Assembly (NCBI GenBank): GCA_021850095.1
Contig: JAJZRX010000004.1
Location: 1 to 64,000 of the forward strand
DNA: 64,000 nucleotides
Source of the DNA: Deltaproteobacteria bacterium
GTDB taxonomy: Bacteria > Desulfobacterota > Desulfuromonadia > Geobacterales > Pseudopelobacteraceae
Direction: 5' to 3'
Shown here piece after piece: positions 24,116 through 32,126 of this stretch. Within the stretch, counting starts at the first letter, position 1. The number at the start of each line of letters is the position of its first letter. The notes under the pieces are model-generated. The model saw only the letters and a list, made by a program, of their open reading frames with translations, searched no databases and was not told the DNA's origin. Position numbers and translations under genes: made by a program.

Positions 24116-25158
24116 GCACAATAGCGGTCGCCATGAGCGGCGGCGTCGATTCATCCGTCACCGCCGCCCTTTTGAAACAACAGGGGCACGAGATCATCGG
24201 CATCACGATGCGCCTGTTCGAACCGCGCACCAGCGGTGCCGGTTCAGCGGTCCATGATGCCGCCGTCGTGGCCGCTCATCTGGGCATCCCCCATCATGTA
24301 GCCGATTTTGAGGATGATTTCAGCAACCTGATCATCAGTGATTTCATCGACGAATACCGCTGCGGCCAGACCCCCAACCCCTGTGTGCGCTGCAACCGCT
24401 ACATCAAGTTCGGCCGACTGTTGGACAAGGCCCGGGAACTGGGCGCCGACCAGCTGGCCACCGGCCACTACGTCCGCAAAACAACCGACCCGGACGGTAC
24501 CTGCCACCTGCGCACGGCCCGCAACATCCGCAAGGACCAATCCTACTTCCTCTACACCCTCTCGCAGCAGCAATTGCGACAGATTCTGTTCCCGCTGGGC
24601 AACATCGAGAGCAAGGACGAAGTACGCCGGATGGCCCGCGAATTCGGCCTGCCGGTGGCAGAAAAAAGCGACAGCCAGGAGATTTGCTTCATCCCCAATG
24701 ATGATTACGTCGCTTTTCTGGAAGGAAGCGGGGCTCTGCCGGGAATAGCGGGCGACATCGTACACATGGACGGACAGACCATCGGGCGTCACCAGGGCAC
24801 CCACCGCTATACGATCGGTCAGCGCAAAGGGCTGGGGATCGCCTGGAGCGAACCTCTGTATGTAACGGCCATCGATGCCGAACGGAATCTGGTCGTGGTT
24901 GGGGAGCAGCCCAATGTTTTTGCGAAGGGCCTGAAAGCGGAAGATGTCAGCTGGATCATTGCGCCGGAAGCCGACCAGTTTGCGGGCCATTGCAAGATCC
25001 GCTACCGCCACCAGCCGGTGGCCTGTCAAGTACGCCTGACCGCCGAAGGCGGCTGTGAAGTCATTTTCGACGAACCGCAGAAAGCCGTTACACCGGGACA
25101 GGCACTGGTTTTCTACCACGGAGATGAGGTGCTGGGGGGCGGCAGGATTGTGGGTTAA
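24112..25158 (+). CDS. mnmA: tRNA-specific 2-thiouridylase MnmA
   Basis: PP-loop motif AMSGGVDSSV (residues 7-16), catalytic Cys in NPCVRCN, the second catalytic Cys in SQEICF, and the THRYTIGQRKGLGI segment identify MnmA. It adenylates U34 of tRNA-Lys, -Glu and -Gln and replaces O2 by sulfur delivered from a persulfide. 348 aa is typical. The ATG overlaps the ThiF-like stop (ATGA), so it is translated as the last gene of the SAM-controlled sulfur operon, which is an unusual place for it. Confidence 0.95.
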   Translation: MSTIAVAMSGGVDSSVTAALLKQQGHEIIGITMRLFEPRTSGAGSAVHDAAVVAAHLGIPHHVADFEDDFSNLIISDFIDEYRCGQTPNPCVRCNRYIKFGRLLDKARELGADQLATGHYVRKTTDPDGTCHLRTARNIRKDQSYFLYTLSQQQLRQILFPLGNIESKDEVRRMAREFGLPVAEKSDSQEICFIPNDDYVAFLEGSGALPGIAGDIVHMDGQTIGRHQGTHRYTIGQRKGLGIAWSEPLYVTAIDAERNLVVVGEQPNVFAKGLKAEDVSWIIAPEADQFAGHCKIRYRHQPVACQVRLTAEGGCEVIFDEPQKAVTPGQALVFYHGDEVLGGGRIVG

Positions 25159-25234
25159 CAAGCAGGATTTTGAGCGATAAGTGGCAGGCCATAATGCTTC
25201 CTGATTTGTTCATCTGGGAAAAAGAAAGAAACCT

Positions 25235-25510
25235 TCAGCGATACACCTCATCATGACTGCCAATATCTAGAAGAATGATCTCCTTTTCCGTTACAAGTAA
25301 AGTAAGGGTGATTCTGTAACTGTAGGTGAGACTGACGGCCTGACAACCGGCCAGTTTCCCACCCAGCGGATGCAGCTTCAGAGCGGATTGAAAGGGATCC
25401 AGCCGCAGTTCGGTAACAATTTCTGCAAAGCGGGGTTTCAGGTCAGGGTGTTTCTTGAAGAATTTGCGGGCCTGACGCAGAAACTGCTGTGGAGTGGTTA
25501 CAATGTACAT
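25235..25510 (-). CDS. RelE/YafQ-type mRNA interferase toxin
   Basis: The 91-aa protein has the RelE fold pattern: KFFKKHPDLKPRFAEIVTELRLDPF, KLHPLGGKLAGCQAVSL, YRITLTLLVTEKEIILLDIGSHDEVY, with the C-terminal DIGSHDEVYR typical of the YafQ/RelE group. Such toxins cut mRNA on the ribosome. The start overlaps the antitoxin stop by one base (TGATG), giving coupled translation, with the antitoxin first. Confidence 0.85.
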   Translation of the reverse strand: MYIVTTPQQFLRQARKFFKKHPDLKPRFAEIVTELRLDPFQSALKLHPLGGKLAGCQAVSLTYSYRITLTLLVTEKEIILLDIGSHDEVYR

Positions 25511-25779
25511 CAGTCAACTTCTGCATCAAGCGCTTTAAGCAATTCATCAGCCGAGGCAAACTGCTTGATTCTGCCCGCCTTGACATCCTCCAGCGAGGCC
25601 CGCACCCGCGCCAGATAGGCCTCATTGGCCTCTGACACTAATTCCTGGTAACGCACTTCAGACATTACAACATACTGAGGCTGGTTATTGCGGATGATAT
25701 GCACATCGCCTTTGGCAATGATATCGTCCAGAGCAGCAATACCGCGCCGTTTGATCTCCTGTGCAGGAATGACATTCAT
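25510..25779 (-). CDS. Phd/YefM-type antitoxin
   Basis: An 89-aa protein whose N-terminus (MNVIPAQEIKRRGIAALDDII...GDVHIIRNNQPQYVVMSEVRYQEL) matches the Phd/YefM DNA-binding fold. The C-terminal helix (VRASLEDVKAGRIKQFASADELLKAL) would wrap the toxin. It precedes the RelE-type toxin by a one-base overlap. A perfect 10-bp inverted repeat lies 12 bp upstream of its start, as expected for autorepression. AAAGGAGT precedes the ATG. Confidence 0.85.
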   Translation of the reverse strand: MNVIPAQEIKRRGIAALDDIIAKGDVHIIRNNQPQYVVMSEVRYQELVSEANEAYLARVRASLEDVKAGRIKQFASADELLKALDAEVD

Positions 25780-25790
25780 TTACATACTCC

Positions 25791-25816
25791 TTTAAGTACC
25801 TATTAAGGTACTTAAA
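25791..25816 (-). promoter_or_regulatory. operator of the relE-type toxin-antitoxin operon
   Basis: TTTAAGTACC (25791-25800) and GGTACTTAAA (25807-25816) form a perfect 10-bp inverted repeat around TATTAA, just before the antitoxin. It is the probable autorepression site. The stretch 25817-26106 holds no supported gene, only a short GGCCTTCGGCC hairpin in a CATCCGGCCTTCGGCCACCTTC motif. Confidence 0.7.
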
Positions 25817-26106
25817 TCATAACACATGGCCTCTGGAATTTACATAAAATTTCCTGCACATCCTTGGCGGCTTGGTATTTTTCTATTGTAATAATTACCT
25901 TAAATCTGGCGTAGTGATTCAGGATAGTACCATTTCCTGGAGAATTGATCTGAGCCGTGCAGCCGAAACATCAACCTGCTCTGTTTTGGAATAGGGGGGA
26001 AAGCCGGAATCATGGACACCGCAGCCCCCTCATCCGGCCTTCGGCCACCTTCTCCCTCATGGAGCAGGGTACAGCGGAAGATCAGCGCATAAATGCAGGC
26101 TATAAT

Positions 26107-26412
26107 CTACTTCACCACCAGCCCCTCCACTGTCAGGCTGCCAGTGCCGATGGTCAGAAGCCCCTTCAAGACCGTCGGCAGACCGCTCTTGCCGCTATAA
26201 TCCGCCTTATGTCCTCCAATCAGTGTGATCGCCTTGCCGCTGTTCATGTTCAGGCTTTCTGCCAGCTCCGTATCCAGAGCAAGAATGGTGGAACCGCTGG
26301 CGGCAGCTCCGATATAGGCCAGGTTCAGCGATTCATAGGGAGCTGCACCGATCTTGGCCTTGGGGGCTTTGGTGAAGGTGGCGGTGACGGTTTTGGCCGC
26401 TGTCATCGTCAC
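26107..26412 (-). pseudogene. C-terminal remnant of an InlB-repeat surface protein
   Basis: The frame begins inside a divergent InlB B-repeat (VTMTAAKTVTATFT) and continues into a Geobacter-type C-terminal tail (APYESLNLAYIGAAASGSTILALD...LTIGTGSLTVEGLVVK). A TAG stop sits just before it, and there is no signal peptide or ribosome site, so only the last 100 codons of a much longer surface protein survive. The break point near 26414 is followed by IS-like sequence. Confidence 0.6.
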
Positions 26413-26440
26413 CTAGCAATTTCCGATCTGATTAGTACAG

Positions 26441-26464
26441 TGACCTTCCCCCGTTTTCTGGCAC
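26441..26464 (+). mobile_element. possible IS-end remnant
   Basis: TGACCTTCCCCCGTTTTCTG followed by GCAC resembles the terminal repeats of IS3-family elements, 28 bp from the truncated InlB-repeat frame. No transposase or second end was found. Confidence 0.3.
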
Positions 26465-26524
26465 AAAAGATGTCTAAGCTTTTCGGCTTTCAAAATCTGC
26501 AGAATGAAACCATAGTTAGCCGTA

Positions 26525-28075
26525 TTAGCCCAGTTTCTCCCAGGTCGCATTTCCCTTCGGGTTGTGGATCTTGAATTCCAGATACAGAGCCGCCTTCTTC
26601 AGTTTTTCAGCGAGGTCCGGCAACTCCATCAGCGCACTCAATGACAGCAACACCCGCTGTCGGGCGCTTTCGGATGCAAACCCTTCACCTTCAGCGATGC
26701 CCCGCAGGTAACTCAAGGCCGATTTAAGCTCTTCTTCGCTCTTCAGCCGCGACGGATCGGCGATAAAAAGCAGGTACTGCGCTTTTTCCCGCACCCGCCC
26801 TCCCAGATGTTTGTCGGCCAGCAACGACTCGATCACAGCCGCAATGCTGCCCACCTCTGCTTTGCCAAGCTTCTTGTTTTCGAGACAGGCCGCAAGGTAT
26901 TTCAAGGCCGCCAGCCTGCTTTGAGGATCATTCATCTTGAAAAGCAGTAATTGGGAAGCCTGCAGTTTCAGCGTTTCCGGTTCACCAGGATTCAGAAAAC
27001 ACCGCAGCATCAGCGACATTTTTTCCAGCGCGACCTTGCTCAGGGCTTCGCCCTCCATTTTGCCGCGCATCTGCTCCAGCAGTTCACGCTTGTTGGCATA
27101 CTCGCCGTAACGGATTCGGATGATCAAGGCCCGGACTTCCTCGTCGCTGGTCGCTTCCCACAGTTCATCAACCGCTTTGAGTATTCTGGAACAGATCGAA
27201 CGGATTTTCTGATCCTTGGGCAGTTCATCCTGGTTCCAGTAATCGGGATAGGTGTCCAGAACGGTGTCAGCATCTTCGGGACTCTTGGCCTTTTCAAGGA
27301 TCATTCGGAAATAGTCCAGAATTTTTATTTGATAGCCGCTTCCTCCGTCATTCAGCGGGCGCAGCAGATCCGCCAGAAAGGTGCTGTTCAAACCCGATGA
27401 ACCACTGCTGAGATAGCGATAGACCGCCTCGGCCTTTTCCACCTGTTTTTCAATATATTTACGTTTCAGGGTCGCGCCCAGTTCGGTGGAAGTGACTTTC
27501 TTGAAAAACACGCTCAACAGGTTGGAGGCATGATGTTTGATGTTTTGGTCGGCATCGTCGGAAACGACAATTTCCAGACAGGCGTCAAAGATCCTGACCT
27601 GTTCCTGCTCATCCCGGGAACAATCGATATAATCCTCCAGAATCGTGAGAATTTCTATCATCAGGGCCCGGTTGCGGCTGTTGAGCAGCGTCATGAAAGT
27701 ATCGCGCAGACTGCTGGAATCGACGATTCCAAACAGAAACTTGACCGCCGAGTTGCGGCCGGCCTCCCCTTTGCCGTCGGCGGATTTGAGCAGTTTCAGA
27801 ATGCTTTCAGCCGGATCGGTGACCCAGCCCGGGACGAGATCCTCCATGAAATGTTCCGCTTTTCTGCGGACGCGGGCATCCAGGTCGTAGATGAAATAGC
27901 GGGCGACTTCGACCCGGAAATCGCGGGTGGCCGTGGAGGCGGCAATGATCTCGAAAGCACCGGCCTTGTCCTTTGAGGACAGCTGCGCTATTTCCCGCTT
28001 TGCCTTGGATGCGTCGTTGATTTTTATATAGAAATTGACTATGTCTTTGACGGTGACTTCCTCTTCAAAATCCAT
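26525..28075 (-). CDS. HEAT-like helical-repeat protein
   Basis: The 516-aa protein is almost entirely alpha-helical, with repeating helix pairs (e.g. FEIIAASTATRDFRVEVARYFIYDLDARVRRKAEHFMEDL; SRNRALMIEILTILEDYIDCS), resembling HEAT/Armadillo repeats. No catalytic motif, signal peptide or membrane segment is seen, so it is probably a cytosolic scaffold. No close family is recognised. It is divergent from the CO operon, with its start 375 bp from the first hydrogenase gene. Confidence 0.6.
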   Translation of the reverse strand: MDFEEEVTVKDIVNFYIKINDASKAKREIAQLSSKDKAGAFEIIAASTATRDFRVEVARYFIYDLDARVRRKAEHFMEDLVPGWVTDPAESILKLLKSADGKGEAGRNSAVKFLFGIVDSSSLRDTFMTLLNSRNRALMIEILTILEDYIDCSRDEQEQVRIFDACLEIVVSDDADQNIKHHASNLLSVFFKKVTSTELGATLKRKYIEKQVEKAEAVYRYLSSGSSGLNSTFLADLLRPLNDGGSGYQIKILDYFRMILEKAKSPEDADTVLDTYPDYWNQDELPKDQKIRSICSRILKAVDELWEATSDEEVRALIIRIRYGEYANKRELLEQMRGKMEGEALSKVALEKMSLMLRCFLNPGEPETLKLQASQLLLFKMNDPQSRLAALKYLAACLENKKLGKAEVGSIAAVIESLLADKHLGGRVREKAQYLLFIADPSRLKSEEELKSALSYLRGIAEGEGFASESARQRVLLSLSALMELPDLAEKLKKAALYLEFKIHNPKGNATWEKLG

Positions 28076-28328
28076 GTCGGTCGCCTTTCAAGAGTTTTGT
28101 GAGAGTATAGACGCAGCCTTCAGCATTCGCAACTTGGTTATTATATTTCAGATCCTGATGTTGATCCGCTGGTCAAGCAGCAAGCCGCCTGCCATGAATT
28201 GAAGCCAGCCGCAGTTTAATTCCCGGCTTTTCCCCACATTTTACCGATCAACCGGCCTTTCTTCCAAAACCCTGTAAAAACATACATATCCAAGCCCCCG
28301 GCACCCCTGTTTAAATTTTTCAGAAAAC

Positions 28329-28371
28329 TGTCGGCCACCCGACAGACCGCTGACCAGATTTTACCTATAGT
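28329..28371 (+). promoter_or_regulatory. CooA-dependent promoter of the CO/hydrogenase operon
   Basis: TGTCGGCCACCCGACA (28329-28344) is a perfect 5-6-5 palindrome matching the CooA box TGTCG-N6-CGACA. A -10 element, TATAGT, lies at 28366-28371. The predicted start near 28378 puts the box centre at -41.5, the class II activator position. Elsewhere in the 28076-28449 gap there is an 11-bp direct repeat, GACCAGATTTT (28352 and about 28411), and a small CCCG/CGGG hairpin. Confidence 0.88.
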
Positions 28372-28449
28372 CGCTACAACGCATAACAGCCATCAGCCCG
28401 TAAAGCGGGCCGACCAGATTTTGCGTCATCCCCGACGAAAGGGAACTTC

Positions 28450-29361
28450 ATGGAAACCCGGCCTGTAATCAATCCAATCCCCCCCGTTCGCCTGTACCGC
28501 ATCAATGCCGGTTCCTGCAATGGCTGCGATGTAGAGCTGGCTGCCACCGCTGCCGTTGCCAGCTTCGATGTGGAGCGGTTGGGATGTTGCTACAGTGAGT
28601 CTCCCGCCGAGGCCGACATCGTGCTGATCACCGGGCCGCTGACGCTACGCGTCAAGGACAAGGTGCTTCGCCTTCATGGGGAGGTGCCAAAGCCGAAGGT
28701 GACGGTTGCGGTGGGAGTCTGTCCGATTTCCGGCGGAGTCTTTCGCGACAGTTACGCCGTGGCAGGCCCCGCAGACGACTATCTGCCGGTGGATGTCAAC
28801 GTCCCAGGCTGTCCGCCGCATCCCAGGGCCATTCTCGCAGGCATCGCCAAGGCAGCGGCTCTCTGGCGGGAACTCTCCGGATGCGGGCAGACTTTGCCCG
28901 AACCGGCCGTTCCCGGCAGCTATGACGAAGACGCGGCTGCCCCGCTCGGGCTGCGAGGAAAGATGCGCTTCAACGCGGCGGCCTGTGTCGGATGCCGCAT
29001 GTGCGAACACGTCTGTGCCGGCGGAGCAATTCGTATCGACGAGCTCGGCCCGGGGCTGCGCTTTACCCTGTGGCATAACAGCTGCGTCTTCTGCGGGCTT
29101 TGCAGCCATTACTGCCCCACCAAGGCACTGACAGTGACCGATCAATGGCAGCTGTCCCACTTTCAGGAAGACAAGTTCAGTCTGACCGAGCAGGGTTTCA
29201 TCCCATTCGTTGCCTGCACCGGCTGCGGCCATATCATGCTTCCGGCAACCCCGGAACTACTGCGGGTCTCCTACCGGAAGACAAACCCGGAAATCGAGCG
29301 ACTGAAAACCCTTTGTCCGGAATGCCGGCAAAAACAGAGCCTCGGAGGAATAAGACGATGA
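28450..29361 (+). CDS. NiFe hydrogenase small subunit fused to a ferredoxin domain (CooL-CooX type)
   Basis: Residues 1-140 are NuoB/CooL-like with the proximal-cluster Cys residues in GSCNGCDVE, VGVCPISGG and VPGCPPHP. Residues about 170-230 are a NuoI/CooX-like ferredoxin with CVGCRMCEHVC and CVFCGLCSHYCP. The C-terminus adds a rubredoxin-like Cys quartet (ACTGCGH ... LCPEC). In R. rubrum these are separate proteins, so this is a fusion. It passes electrons from CooF to the NiFe site. It starts 79 bp after the CooA promoter start and overlaps the next gene by 4 bp. Confidence 0.88.
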   Translation: METRPVINPIPPVRLYRINAGSCNGCDVELAATAAVASFDVERLGCCYSESPAEADIVLITGPLTLRVKDKVLRLHGEVPKPKVTVAVGVCPISGGVFRDSYAVAGPADDYLPVDVNVPGCPPHPRAILAGIAKAAALWRELSGCGQTLPEPAVPGSYDEDAAAPLGLRGKMRFNAAACVGCRMCEHVCAGGAIRIDELGPGLRFTLWHNSCVFCGLCSHYCPTKALTVTDQWQLSHFQEDKFSLTEQGFIPFVACTGCGHIMLPATPELLRVSYRKTNPEIERLKTLCPECRQKQSLGGIRR

Positions 29362-29900
29362 TTGATTTCAAGGAAAAGGTTTCGGAAACGCTCTCGCTCC
29401 GGACCGGCGCGGAGGTCACCATTGAGTGGAGAATCAACATCAAAGGTGTAATGACCGGCTGGTGCCGGCTGCGGGAGGCGGCCCTCATTCTGCCGGCAGC
29501 CGAGGCGGTAGCCGGTCTGGAGGGACGGCTCAGCATGATAACTGCCTATCTCTCCGACTCAGCGAAACAGAAGGGGGTGCGTGAGATCGCCTTCCATTTC
29601 GACCTGGACGGCACGACCCTGACGCTGGGCATCGAGCTGCCGCTGGAGGGAGCCCGAATCCCGTCGCTGACCCCCCTCTTCCGCAATGCCGACTGGCACG
29701 AGCGGGAATTCATGGAACTGTACGATATCCAGGTGATCGGCCACCCCGCCCCCCGGCGGCTCTTCCTCGACCGGTCCATCGACCCGGCGGCCTTCGAGCG
29801 GTTGATCCCCTACTCCACCTTCAGTAACGGCGCCAACAGCAAGGCGCTCTGGGAAAAGGTCATGGCCCGGAGCGGTAACAACCGGAAGGAGCTCCAATGA
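29358..29900 (+). CDS. NuoC-like hydrogenase subunit (CooU type)
   Basis: A 180-aa protein of the NuoC/30-kDa family: LTPLFRNADWHEREFMELYDIQVIGHPAPRRLFLD is the family signature. In group 4 hydrogenases this subunit joins the small and large subunits. ATG 29358 overlaps the preceding stop (ATGA), and its 3' end overlaps the large subunit by 4 bp. A longer frame upstream is a shadow of the fusion gene. Confidence 0.85.
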   Translation: MIDFKEKVSETLSLRTGAEVTIEWRINIKGVMTGWCRLREAALILPAAEAVAGLEGRLSMITAYLSDSAKQKGVREIAFHFDLDGTTLTLGIELPLEGARIPSLTPLFRNADWHEREFMELYDIQVIGHPAPRRLFLDRSIDPAAFERLIPYSTFSNGANSKALWEKVMARSGNNRKELQ

Positions 29901-30979
29901 GCGGCACGGTAATAACGCTCGGTCCCCAGCAGCTCGCCCTGGAGGAGCCGATGTACTTCAGTGTGGAAGTCGATGGCGAGATCGTGGTGGGGCTCGACGT
30001 CCTGGCGGGCCACGTCCACCGGGGGATGGAACATCTGGTGATGAAGCGCAACTTCTACCAGAACATCACCCTGCTGGAACGGCTCTGCTCGCTCTGCTCC
30101 AACAGCCACCCGAGCACTTTCTGCACGGCGGTGGAAGAATTGGCGGGCATCCGGATTCCGGCCCGGGCCGAGTACCTGCGAGCCATTGCCGACGAGATCA
30201 AGCGGATCTCCTCGCACCTGTTCAACTGCGCCATCATTGCCCACATCATCGGCCAGGGGACTCTCTTCAAAAGGGTGATGGAGGTTCGCGAGATCATGCA
30301 GGACACCAAGGAGTCGATTTACGGCAACCGGATGGACCTGGCCGCCAACTGCATCGGCGGGGTGCGCTACGACCTGACTCCGGAGTCGGCCGTGTATCTC
30401 GGGAAACAGATGGAGCGGATCAAAGGCCCGCTGGAGGAACTGTACCGGATCTACGCCACGGACCACGCCATCAGGACACGAACCGAAGGATTGGGGGTCC
30501 TGCCTAACCGGGATGCCATCAATTACGCCGTGGTCGGGCCGGTGGCAAGGGCTTCCGGCATTGACTACGACGTGCGTCGAAAAAGCCCCTACTGGGCCTA
30601 TGATCGATTGAGATTCCAGGTTGCGGTGGAGCAGGCCGGCGACGTCCGGGCCCGGGCCATGGTGCGGTTGCGGGAAGCACGGGAGGCGGTTTCTCTGATC
30701 GAACAGTGCCTGGTCGACCTGCCGCCGGGACCGCTTTGCAGCGACACCCTGCCGGAGATTCCGGCCGGGGAGACGATCGCCAAGTCGGAAGCGCCCCGTG
30801 GGGAGCTGATTTATTATCTCAACACCGACGGGACGGACATGCCGGTGCGCCTCAAGTGGCGGGTCCCCAGCTACATGAACTGGGATGCCCTGCAGGTGAT
30901 GCTGAAGGGGCAGCGGGTAGCCGACATCCCCTTGATCGTAAACAGCATCGATCCCTGCATCTCCTGCACCGACCGCTGA
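29897..30979 (+). CDS. cooH: NiFe hydrogenase large subunit (CooH type, group 4)
   Basis: The 360-aa protein holds both NiFe ligand pairs: RLCSLCSNSHP (residues about 63-73) and DPCISCTDR at the very end. It is a NuoD-like group 4 hydrogenase subunit that reduces protons to H2 (or the reverse). It ends right after the second CxxC with no extension, so it needs no maturation protease cleavage, as described for R. rubrum CooH. It overlaps the CooU-like gene by 4 bp and is followed by hypA. Confidence 0.92.
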   Translation: MSGTVITLGPQQLALEEPMYFSVEVDGEIVVGLDVLAGHVHRGMEHLVMKRNFYQNITLLERLCSLCSNSHPSTFCTAVEELAGIRIPARAEYLRAIADEIKRISSHLFNCAIIAHIIGQGTLFKRVMEVREIMQDTKESIYGNRMDLAANCIGGVRYDLTPESAVYLGKQMERIKGPLEELYRIYATDHAIRTRTEGLGVLPNRDAINYAVVGPVARASGIDYDVRRKSPYWAYDRLRFQVAVEQAGDVRARAMVRLREAREAVSLIEQCLVDLPPGPLCSDTLPEIPAGETIAKSEAPRGELIYYLNTDGTDMPVRLKWRVPSYMNWDALQVMLKGQRVADIPLIVNSIDPCISCTDR

Positions 30980-30989
30980 GGAACATGTC

Positions 30990-31364
30990 ATGCACGAGAT
31001 AGCCATCGTCAGCAGCCTCTTTGAGATTATCAACCGCAAGGTGAAAGAACACCGGATCGAGACCATTTCACGGGTCTGTCTGAAGGTAGGTGAATTGACG
31101 GCGGTGGAACCGATGACGCTCACGGCCTGCTTCGAGGTGCTGGCGGAGGGAACCGCCGCCCAGGGGGCGGAACTGATGATCGGGACAGTACCGCTGATGG
31201 GGCTTTGCGGAAGTTGCGGAATCAGCTCCAGGGTCGTCAGGTACGATTCGGTTTGTCCCTGCTGCCGCGGCGATACCGTGGCGCTCTTGAACGGTCAGGA
31301 ACTGTACATCGAAAGTCTGGAGGCAACATGCAAAGGAGAACAGAGTGAAAAAACAGCAACTTGA
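30990..31364 (+). CDS. hypA: hydrogenase nickel-insertion protein HypA
   Basis: The family start MHEIAIVSSLFEII, in which Met1-His2 bind nickel, the zinc motif CGSC ... CPCC and 124 aa identify HypA. It delivers nickel to the hydrogenase large subunit with HypB. The gene lies 10 bp after cooH, and its end overlaps cooF by 20 bp, so its dedicated client is probably the hydrogenase here. No hypB is present in the window. Confidence 0.93.
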   Translation: MHEIAIVSSLFEIINRKVKEHRIETISRVCLKVGELTAVEPMTLTACFEVLAEGTAAQGAELMIGTVPLMGLCGSCGISSRVVRYDSVCPCCRGDTVALLNGQELYIESLEATCKGEQSEKTAT

Positions 31365-31920
31365 GAATGCAATCATATTTTCCGACCCTGCGAGGTGTCT
31401 CGGCTGCCACAGTTGCGAGATGTCCTGCGCCATCGCCCACGGAGGGTGCGACCTGTACACGGCGGCCCTGCAAGGGCTCACACTCAGGCCCCGCAACCGG
31501 GTTGTGACGGCCGGGGGAGTGACAATGCCGATCCAGTGCCGGCAGTGCGAAGAGGCGCCCTGTGCCTTTGCCTGTCCCACCGGAGCGATCGTCCAGCAGG
31601 ACGGCATGGTCACCATTCGGGAAAAGAACTGCGTCGGCTGCAAGGTCTGCGTGATGGTCTGCCCCTTCGGCGCCATCAGCGTCAAGGCCGAGGGCGATGC
31701 GGCACCCCAGTGGCGGACCAACCGGGGGGTGGCCCGCAAGTGCGACCTCTGCGCCCACACCGGGAGAGACCAACCGGCCTGCATCGAGGCCTGCCCCACC
31801 AAAGCCATCAGCCTGATCGACATGGACGCATTCCGCCAGGCACAGCTCGAAGCAAGGGTGGCGGAACTCGCCCAGTCCCACCGACATCTCACACCGGCTT
31901 CAAATCAAGTTGGAATCTGA
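31345..31920 (+). CDS. cooF: four-cluster ferredoxin CooF
   Basis: Four [4Fe-4S] motifs are present: CLGCHSCEMSC, CRQCEEAPCAFACP, CVGCKVCVMVCP and CDLC ... CIEACP, in the HycB/CooF arrangement (191 aa). It accepts electrons from CooS and passes them to the hydrogenase. The start is GTG 31345, preceded by AAAGGAG, inside the end of hypA. A GC-rich inverted repeat of about 90 nt separates it from cooS. Confidence 0.92.
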   Translation: MKKQQLENAIIFSDPARCLGCHSCEMSCAIAHGGCDLYTAALQGLTLRPRNRVVTAGGVTMPIQCRQCEEAPCAFACPTGAIVQQDGMVTIREKNCVGCKVCVMVCPFGAISVKAEGDAAPQWRTNRGVARKCDLCAHTGRDQPACIEACPTKAISLIDMDAFRQAQLEARVAELAQSHRHLTPASNQVGI

Positions 31921-31966
31921 TTTAGTGCTAATCTTCCGCTCGACGGAAAATGCACAATCATTTGTT

Positions 31967-32056
31967 CCTCCCCCCAGCGGGGGGAGGTTGGGAGGGGGGC
32001 GCTGCATTGGCGGCCTTTCCCCCCCCTCCCTAACCCTCCCCCGCTGGGGGAGGGGA
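31967..32056. repeat. REP-like GC-rich inverted repeat between cooF and cooS
   Basis: Two CCTCCCC/GGGGAGG hairpins lie in mirrored orientation: 31967-31987 and about 32035-32056, joined by TTGGGAGGGGGG and CCCCCCCTCCC arms that also pair. The result is one large cruciform-forming unit like REP/BIME elements. It may end or slow transcription between cooF and cooS, or protect mRNA ends. Confidence 0.7.
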
Positions 32057-32126
32057 TCTGTTTAAGATGATTAGCGGAAAAAGAACGCCAATCAGGAGCT
32101 GTAATTACACAAAGGAAGGAAAAACC

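Noticed and set aside
25957-26574. 205-codon plus-strand frame
   Set aside because: It covers the InlB-repeat remnant on the opposite strand and has no domain or ribosome site.
31395-31925. 176-codon frame inside cooF
   Set aside because: Out-of-frame, Arg/Pro-rich shadow of the four-cluster ferredoxin.
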